64,000 nucleotides of DNA from Cyanoderma ruficeps. Lineage: Eukaryota; Chordata; Aves; Passeriformes; Timaliidae. Below are positions 54,339 to 64,000 of the stretch, one piece after another (positions within the stretch are counted from its first letter, which is position 1; each line of letters starts with the position of its first letter). Location of the stretch: NCBI GenBank assembly GCA_008694505.1, contig VZDJ01007753.1, positions 27,368,501 to 27,432,500 on the forward strand. The letters run 5' to 3'. The notes below the pieces were generated by a model. It saw only the letters and a list, made by a program, of their open reading frames with translations, had not been told where the DNA came from and ran no database searches. Made by a program: the position numbers and the translations under genes.

Positions 54339-54466
54339 AAGTTTTGGTATAACGGGATTAATGATTTCAATGCACGGCTTGCATTTATAGCTGTTGCACG
54401 AACCATAATAGGCAGAATTTTTCCATTCACAATAGCACCATCAAAGAGTGGACCAAAAAATGGAAC
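54339..54466 (-). CDS. RALGAPA1: RALGAPA1 exon, RapGAP domain core
   Basis: This 128-bp exon is preceded by a TTTTTTATTCAG acceptor and followed by a weaker GTATCC donor. It encodes [20 protein letters not shown], then [20 protein letters not shown] and QN. This belongs to the Rap/RalGAP fold after the catalytic helix. It starts in phase 0, right after the KKPE end of the exon at 56386, and ends with two bases of a phenylalanine codon completed in the exon at 34082. The sequence favours RALGAPA1 over RALGAPA2. Confidence 0.95.
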
Positions 54467-56610
<2,144 letters not shown>

Positions 56611-58330
56611 CTACATTAAATGTGCATATTTAAAAAGACAAACCCACTAATAACATGTGAAGAAAAATGAGTAAAATAACTAAATTACACAACAGTCCTT
56701 TTACAATTTCAGTGTATTAGTTGACAGCATTGGTTTGTGGTATATATTTTTATACAGTGGTGTTACTTTCTATTTAAATCAACAGATATGTGAGTATCTG
56801 GAATATCTATTTCCTACTGGAAGCTAAAATTTTGTTGATATTATCTCAAGAATGAAGAGTGGTTCAACCTGATTTACCAAAATGTGTTCAAGATTGCCAT
56901 CACTGATCGGCAGAAAATTACTAAATTCTGTATGGACTTCTAAAGTATATGAATGGACATCTGTTTAAAACCTCCATATCTGAGAAGCTCCAAATCTCAG
57001 TTTGGAATTATAGCCAAATTCCAAACTGCCTACTATAAACAAAAAGCTTTTAAAGGAGAATAGCTACTGCATTCTCCATAGCTCCCAGAATAACTAAGAT
57101 CAATGCTCATTTTCCATGAAACCTGGACACCTTTGTAAAAATTACATCCTGCTCCCCTACAAACTATGAAATGGTTCTTGATGTGGCTCAGAATGGTTGA
57201 ATGGGTTCCTCCAAATCCATGCTGTATCCTCAGGTGTAATTATATAACCAGATTAAGGAACTCCTTGAACACTCTGGAATTATCTGCACTGAAGAACCAA
57301 AACACTCCTTCTGATAAATATTATCATCTGATAATAAATGTTCACATCATGTAGCAAGGCTTTATTATACTGATCAAGTATGTTCAGATTATTAAATGTG
57401 AGATTCTTTCCAGTAAGAGTTATTTCTGAAAATTCAAACTGGAATATCTTTTTCATATACTAGTGCATCACCAGTTACTGACAATTACCTTCACCCCCAT
57501 TTTCAGCTTGTTTCCACATCTTTAAGCAGCTGGAATTTGTCAAACAATCACCTTGACATTATTCAAAGGGCTGCACTGTGAACTGCTGTTAACGCGTAAC
57601 ATACAAATACCACTCTGAGCACCTACAAGAAGCTATTCTATATAAAAAAGCAACAATTTGCCATAGCACTATCAGAACACAATTGCACTTTTAATGAAAG
57701 CAAAACACGTGCCCAGTCTTGAGAAATTTAATTGCAATTATTTGCTTGTTTATTTTACAAAACCTCCTGGAATGCCTTTGTCTTATCTGAAGGGCTACAC
57801 CAGTCGTCAGGAGCAGACTGAAAAAAAAGATAAAAAGAAGTTGTCTCTGCTCTTCTCTGGCAGCTTTAAATTGTACCAGACTGAAGAACAGGGTTGTATT
57901 TCTATTAAAGAAAGGATTTACTTCAGTGTTGGACTGGGCAAAGGACAGGTGGCTTCAATACCCTATCTCTTTGATGCTCAACAAGTAATTTGTTTTGTCT
58001 GGTGCAGACTGTATATACACCTACTCTAAAATGGCGTTAGTGCCTTTGAAAACAGCTGTTCTCCCCTCTTCTGTAGATGGTTGGATTATTTTTAACAACA
58101 CTTACTTAGGGACACTCCTGCAACAACACTTAAACCCAACCCAGCAAAAGAATTGGTTATACCAACATTCACTACACTGAGCTTTATTTTACTAGATTAG
58201 AATAAAGCCAGACAGCAACGTGAATGGCTGATGTGCAACAAACAGCAGCTGAAGAACCCTTGGATAACATTTAACAATGACAGACATCATAAAAGACAAT
58301 AAATTGCAAAATTGACCCTCTCCTACCTTA

Positions 58331-58676
58331 GAATCATAGAATCATTCAGGCTGGAAAAGACCTCCAAGATCACCAAGATCATCTGTTAACCTAACACTGC
58401 CAAGTCCATCACTAAATCCTGTCACTAAACACAACATCTACATATCTTTTAAGTACCTTCAGGGATGACAACTCCACCACTTCCTTGGGTAACCTGCTCC
58501 AATGTTAAACAACTCCTTCTGTTAAGAAGTTTTTCCTAATATCCAGTCTAAACTGCCCCTAGTGTAACTTGAGGCCATTTCCTTGTCCTGTCTGTTACTT
58601 GCGAGAGAAGACTGACCTCTGCATCGGTACAACCTTTTCGTGGAGTTGTAGAAAGCAATAAAGTCAATAAGAGCAG
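58331..58676 (-). mobile_element. CR1 LINE 3' fragment
   Basis: Read on the - strand, this is a CR1 3' region. It contains the GTTGTACCGATGCAGAGGTC and GGACAAGGAAATGGCCTCAA blocks, the GGAGCAGGTTACCCAAGGAA block and a tail ending TGATTCTATGATTC. It is 5'-truncated, as is usual, and non-coding. Confidence 0.85.
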
Positions 58677-61600
58677 TAAGAGAGTGACAAGAAGCACACT
58701 TAGTTGTTTTTCCTTTCCTGGCTACAGCTTGGAGGATTTGAGAAGATAAACTCCAAAATACACAACAAAAAAACGCCTCCAACCCCCCCAGAATGACCAG
58801 AGAAGCAACTTCTCCTTCTAACCTTTTAGCTATGCAGCAAAACATTAATTAAAGAAGCCAGATGGGTTCTGGTACACTGTGGCACCAGAACAACCCCATC
58901 CATTGATTTTCATCAGGTCAGAGTGCTATCTTTTAAGTTTACACAAGCTCAGCTTCATTTCAGTCTCCTCTAGCATCACTGTCTAATAAATCATTATCCA
59001 TGGCCTCCTTTCCTTCGGCCACAGTTAACCAACTCCTCTCTTCAGGCATGAGATAATTTTTAAAACATATCACAAACATGATCCCAGGGGGGGAAATACA
59101 TGGCAGGTTTTGGTTCTAAATTCAACTCATTTCATTGTACTGGTCTCAAACACAGCCCAAGAAAACAACTTGTTGGCACCTTTTTTTGAAGGGTGACAGG
59201 AGTGGAAAGCAGGGTTGTCACATCTTAAACTGGCTATATCACCAGAGAAATCAGTGAGGAATTGCACCTCAGATTCAAAGAAAAATAAATCCCATTTTGC
59301 TTCCTTAGTGAAGTGACAGTCAAACTAGCTGTTGAAACACAACAGTGATAAGGTATCAGGGACTGACAGGCTCACACTTAGAATTAAGTGAAAAGCTCAA
59401 GGGAGAATGAGGCTACCCAGCCAAAGAAAAAGCATGAAGCAAATCAGTTTGGACATGAAGTGTTGTGGAATGTAAAAGACCCACACAGTCCTAGATTGAG
59501 GGATTGCCATCTGGAACACTGACTGAACCCATTGAATCAACTGCCAAAAAGCAGAACTGGGGCCAATACACCATCACTGCACCGCACCATTCATAATTCA
59601 GCAATATTGAACTATTTACTAAAAGAATTTTTCCTTACTCCTTAATTTGCCATCTTTGCACTCAGAGACAATAAATTCAGAGACAGTAAAATCACAGACT
59701 GTTAGAAACAAGTGATGGTGACAGTGTACATGCCAGTTTTAAAATCCAAAGCATACGGCATTTAGATACTGCAGCTTCTTGAGGGCATCATTGTCTCTGC
59801 ATTTCATTTATCAAAGGTTGTCCCTGTGTACCTGTTACTGATACCTGCAGTTAGTCAGACAGGATACAAGTTCTTGCACTTCTCTGAAAGCTACCCAGAT
59901 GGAGCATCATTACTGATGCATGCTTTCCCATTAGACTGATACAGATTTTGCTCTGATAAAAGTGTACTGTGTGGTTATTTCAGCAGGATTACAGACAAGG
60001 GACACATATTTTTGGATGCCAAGTGTACTGAAGCCATCAGCGACTTTTCTTTCCAATTTCAAAGTTTGCTTAATACTCATATATATGTGTGAGAATTCCA
60101 GGCTATAAAAGTAGAAACAACTTCAGAGGAAAAGGAAAATGAATCAGATTATTTCAGAGTTCCAAGTCCTGTCAAATGTATTTCACCTCATGATTCCTAT
60201 CAAGAATGATATGGCAATGACCTAGTTTGAGTAAAATGCAGAATGGCATCTCTGTGACATATAATGGATTAAGAGTCAAAATCAGAGGATGCAAGTAGAT
60301 GGATGATGGTATAAAGTATGAATGGTAGTATATAACAAAAAGAGAAGTACACAGGATCAAAACCTTGTTATTATAGGTAGTCACATGACTGACAAAAATA
60401 ATAGACAAGAAAACAAGGTTGTATGTTGCTGATTTTATATTTATCTCTGGAGAATAACTAAGTTCTGAGTAAGTAATTTTGTTCTTTTTTCAAGCTTAGA
60501 TCAGAAGAAGCTCTGACACTACTAACACAGTGCTCCTTATTGCCTCTTTCCGATGCCCTCGCCTCGGTCAGCAAGAAAAGCTTCCTTTCAGCAAGAAAGC
60601 TGAAAAAGCGCAAATGGTGGTAACCTGACTCCTCACAACACTTGACTCATGGAAGAGATCGGATACCTGAAATTGACTTGAAAAGCTTTCCTGGCTTATT
60701 TCACCTCCTAGGTTTTGCCTAAACCTTTTACAAAGAAGAATTTTAGATTTCTTCTCAATTTTTCATTTGAGGACCTTGACATTCAGCAGTGCTAAACAAC
60801 CAAGATCTGCAAGCACAGCAAACATTTTCAGAATCCATCATTCACTGTAATTATTACACCACAGGAGAACCAGAGCCTGACCTCTTTGAACTTTAATCTG
60901 GATTCTTTATTTTTCCGTATTGAATTGGAAGTGTCCCAGAATTCAGTGCCCTGGACACAAGTAGGAGAAAGATACAGAGCTACAACTACCTCTGCTCATT
61001 GAAACCTTAAGGACAGACAAAAACATAATTTCCCAAGAAGGTGTGGCCCCAGTGTTATCTAACAGAATGGGATTTTGTGCACACAGAATGGACAGCTGTC
61101 AAGACTGAATTCTGTGCTAATGGTTATTCAAAACTCATTACCAGTTGTCTTCACACTTATTTCCTGACTTTGTTTTCCTAAATTTACAACTTCTTATGTG
61201 CATACATCACAGTAAGCCTAACAAAGTGTAAATCAGTAGCAGAGATGTAAGTCACTGCAATAATATAAACAATAAAAAGTCATAAAATAATGTTCTATTT
61301 TGAGAAACTGGTGATACACTGGAAATACCTGGAACTATAGGTTACACACCAGTATTCTAACACTCTAAACGCAGATCAAACTGCCCTAGAGAGAGAGTTC
61401 ATTATTTAAGCATAAGACATGACACAAAATGGAGATGGACAAATGCAGAGAAGGTGTTTTACAAATGTAAAAAGGTGTTAAAGACTAGAAAAACGTTGTT
61501 TATATTAGCATTCTCTAAAAATGAAAGTGTCAAGACCAGAGAAAGGAAGGTTTAGCAACCAAAACAAGTTTACCACACAGAGAATAAATCTTAACAATGT

Positions 61601-63413
61601 GTATGGAAAGGTTATGTTGGAAGAAATGTTAGGTGGGAAAAAGAAGAGTTGTAAGCACAGAATGAATGTAAGAGTCCAGAAAGTGGACCAAATTAAAGAT
61701 GATTTCAGGCTATGGGCACAAGTGACAGGCACAATAGTCATGTCATCTGTGGTGATCCGGAAAGGTGGCAATGAGAAAGAGATTAAGAGCTCTGTTTTAG
61801 CCATTTTAAACCTGAGCTGTCGGGAAGACAGCCCTGAGGAGATAAAAGAGACAAACAGATTTTTTTAAGGCTTGCTTTGAAACTCTACTCCATTAGAACA
61901 AATATATAAAAATGACCGACTGTTAGGTTACCTGAAATTTCAAATTTAACTCAAAATACTTTAAAATATTCTTACTCTATAACCATCATCATGTGTCAGC
62001 TCTCCTAATACATTTATGTTAACTGAATACAAAAGAAACGTGAAATAAATATAACCAGGAGGGATGATCAAATCTAATTTTGATACATTAGTGTCATATG
62101 CTGTACATGTTACAATAGCAGCCAGACTTTAAACTAAGCTGCAGGCTATACTGAAATTTCCAAATGGCAGATTGTTCTAAGTGATACCAAGTATAATTGA
62201 AGTAATAAACGATAGCAAAAGCAAAGCACACTGTCAGGAAGAATTTAAGTATTTACTTTTTAAAATTAAATGAGTTAGGTTTGGAAAGGCAAGACAAGTG
62301 AAATAATGCAGGGCTCAATTTACAGAAAATTCCTTTTATTTATCTGTTACATTAACCCTTGAACTCTTGCCAAAATTACTGTAATTTCTAATACTCACTT
62401 ACCTAAAGGAGGAAGAAAAAAGCTATTATATTTTCTTCGGATAGAACAGCTAGCCTCAACTTTTTTCTTCTTCAAAAATGGAAGTGTTTATTACAAAAAG
62501 AACAAAAGGAGCAGAGATATATGAAGTAATGGCTTTATGCAGCAACTTTTATCCATTTAATGTTAACAGCACTACTGTCTACAGTGCATGTACCTTCTAG
62601 ATGAATCTTTCACAAAACTTTGTCTCAATAACTATGGTGTATTTGGGGTTTTTGTTTGGTTTTATAGTGATATGTGTATCTAACTATGAGCCAAAAAGGT
62701 ACTATACTGATAATTCACATTTATAAACCTTCAAGTTCCCAATACATGTTAGGAACACAACAAAAAAACTGTAAGTACTGGGAGCTGTAACAATTTCATG
62801 TGGTTAGGATCATGTCACGCACAACTTAGAATTGTGTAATACACCAAAAGCTCAAGATGAATTAATATTCTCATCACTAACAACATTACTACTTTTTATT
62901 TACATACAGTGTGTATAAAATTCTCACTATGCCTTCACTCCTTTAGGAAGTACTAGACAGGTGATACCTCATTTATGTGCCTCTATATCCTTTCTCATTC
63001 TGTGAACTGAGTCTTCACATTATTTAGTCCTCATGTTCTCTGCAAGCTTGTTCTTGTAAGGTTAGTGCAAATATTGTTTTCTCTAACCTTTAATTGTAAG
63101 AAAACCAGAATGGATCGCATTATCAGCATTAAACCTTGAATTTTCTACTTACAAATTAAATAGTTATTTTATGTATGTATTTCAATCTTAAGTTTCTTTA
63201 CACAATCAGAAGTTTTTCATCCGTTCTTGAATCCATGTCTTTTTTTGTTCTTGTTCATATCCGCAGAAACAAATGTTTCAGAGTTATCAAGAAACTCAGA
63301 AGTTTAATTTACTACTCTCTAAGACTGATGGAAAACCGGTTTTAAAATGGCTTAGCCCCTGAAACAGCAGAATCTTGATTTTACAGTGGCTCAACTAGCA
63401 GGAAGAAGTTTTG

Positions 63414-63432
63414 TTTTAATTTAATTTAATTT
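63414..63432. repeat. Short (TTTAA)n repeat
   Basis: There are three to four TTTAA units (TTTTAATTTAATTTAATTT). This is low-complexity intronic sequence. Confidence 0.8.
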
Positions 63433-63829
63433 CCATTTATAAGACAAACCTATCATGTACCTCTAGGCACATTTACAATAAAAAAAACAGCAGCCATTTG
63501 AAGCCAACTACTGCAAGTTTACTTGTTTTTCTTCCATTGAATAAAACAGACAAAAATCATATGCAAGACCTGTAGAGAAGCTCAAATCTCAACCTTTCTC
63601 TGAAGGTCACAAACAGTACATGCACTCAGAATAATTAAACTGTTAGCACTCATGTGACTCTCAAATAATTTTGATAGTGTGTGTAAGCTGATTCCATAAA
63701 ACACAATCCTTTTGCTGGTATGTTCAGTCCAAGCAGCATGAGTAGTTGCACAAACAGTAAATGAATTAAGACTGTTTTCCTATTCATGTCTCCTGAAAGC
63801 ACTTGCTGGTTTATCCCAAGATGTCAACT

Positions 63830-63988
63830 TCAGCTGATGTTTCTCTCAAATTTAGGATTCTTAACAACTCTCTCTGCTGCTGGGATCTTGATATCTAATG
63901 CTTCTTCCCATGAAGTCTCTTGCTGAGTAAGAGCACTAAAAGTCTCACCTACTCTGTCTCCTTTACTTAGCCTATCATCATTAAACAT
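63830..63988 (-). other. Coding-like open frame at the window edge
   Basis: A - strand frame of 52 codons from an ATG at 63988, also open up to the window end, reads RLSKGDRVGETFSALTQQET and then SWEEALDIKIPAAERVV before a TGA at 63830-63832. Its composition (charged, balanced, with few AT-biased residues) looks more like protein than the surrounding intron. I do not recognise the family. It could be a decayed retrocopy or an alternative exon. The right side is cut off. Confidence 0.25.
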
Positions 63989-64000
63989 ACACAAAATGAA

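Noticed and set aside
61521..61868. 115-codon + strand frame
   Set aside because: It has no motif, no splice or promoter context, and a length that chance can supply in 64 kb searched in six frames.
62395..62470. Possible - strand exon ending at GTAAGTGAG (near 62395)
   Set aside because: The donor-like site is good, but the upstream peptide matches nothing in RALGAPA1 and the pyrimidine tract is within the supposed exon. It is more likely chance.

Overview
This is a stretch of vertebrate nuclear DNA, almost certainly from a bird. Three things point that way. It carries CR1-type LINE fragments, including 3' tails of the '...CTAGGACTCTATGATT' kind. It carries an old endogenous retrovirus with avian-style LTRs. 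It also has the conserved neighbour pair INSM2 and RALGAPA1. The species cannot be told from the sequence. There is no bacterial, plasmid or phage content.

Layout. From 1 to about 16.6 kb I find no exon. The region is gene-poor, with one CR1 insertion (6.1-6.7 kb), a CR1 tail (14.4 kb), a pentanucleotide microsatellite (9.09 kb) and two stretches that look like conserved non-coding DNA. From about 16.6 to 19.5 kb lies a strong CpG island containing the intronless gene INSM2 (17721-19130, + strand). It has a TATA box 52 bp before the first base of its start codon and a 3' UTR running to about 20.8 kb.

From about 21.25 kb to the right edge is the 3' part of RALGAPA1 on the - strand. It comprises the 3' UTR, a last coding exon and three further exons (22453-22607, 33958-34082, 54339-54466, 56386-56544), separated by introns of about 11.4, 20.3 and 1.9 kb and an intron of more than 7.4 kb that leaves the window. 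The splice sites and phases join cleanly. They encode the second half of the RapGAP domain, including the catalytic asparagine-thumb motif, and the serine-rich C-terminal tail. The two genes are convergent, with 3' ends only about 0.45 kb apart.

In the last RALGAPA1 intron sits a roughly 2.9-kb endogenous retrovirus (25340-28250) with paired LTRs. Its decayed pol (RNase H) remnant reads in the opposite direction to the LTRs. The next intron holds a CR1 ORF2 fragment, a 303-bp solo LTR with a near-perfect target duplication, and an unusually long unexplained ORF (42900-43454). The first intron in the window holds another CR1 tail.

How the genes relate: INSM2 encodes a SNAG zinc-finger repressor of the neuroendocrine INSM family. 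RALGAPA1 encodes the catalytic subunit of the Ral GTPase-activating complex. They are not known to work in one pathway. The paralogous pair INSM1/RALGAPA2 is also linked in vertebrates, so the arrangement is an old duplicated neighbourhood. I found no convincing novel biological system. The most interesting leftovers are the inverted pol, the open reading frame past a RALGAPA1 splice donor, and two unexplained coding-like stretches.
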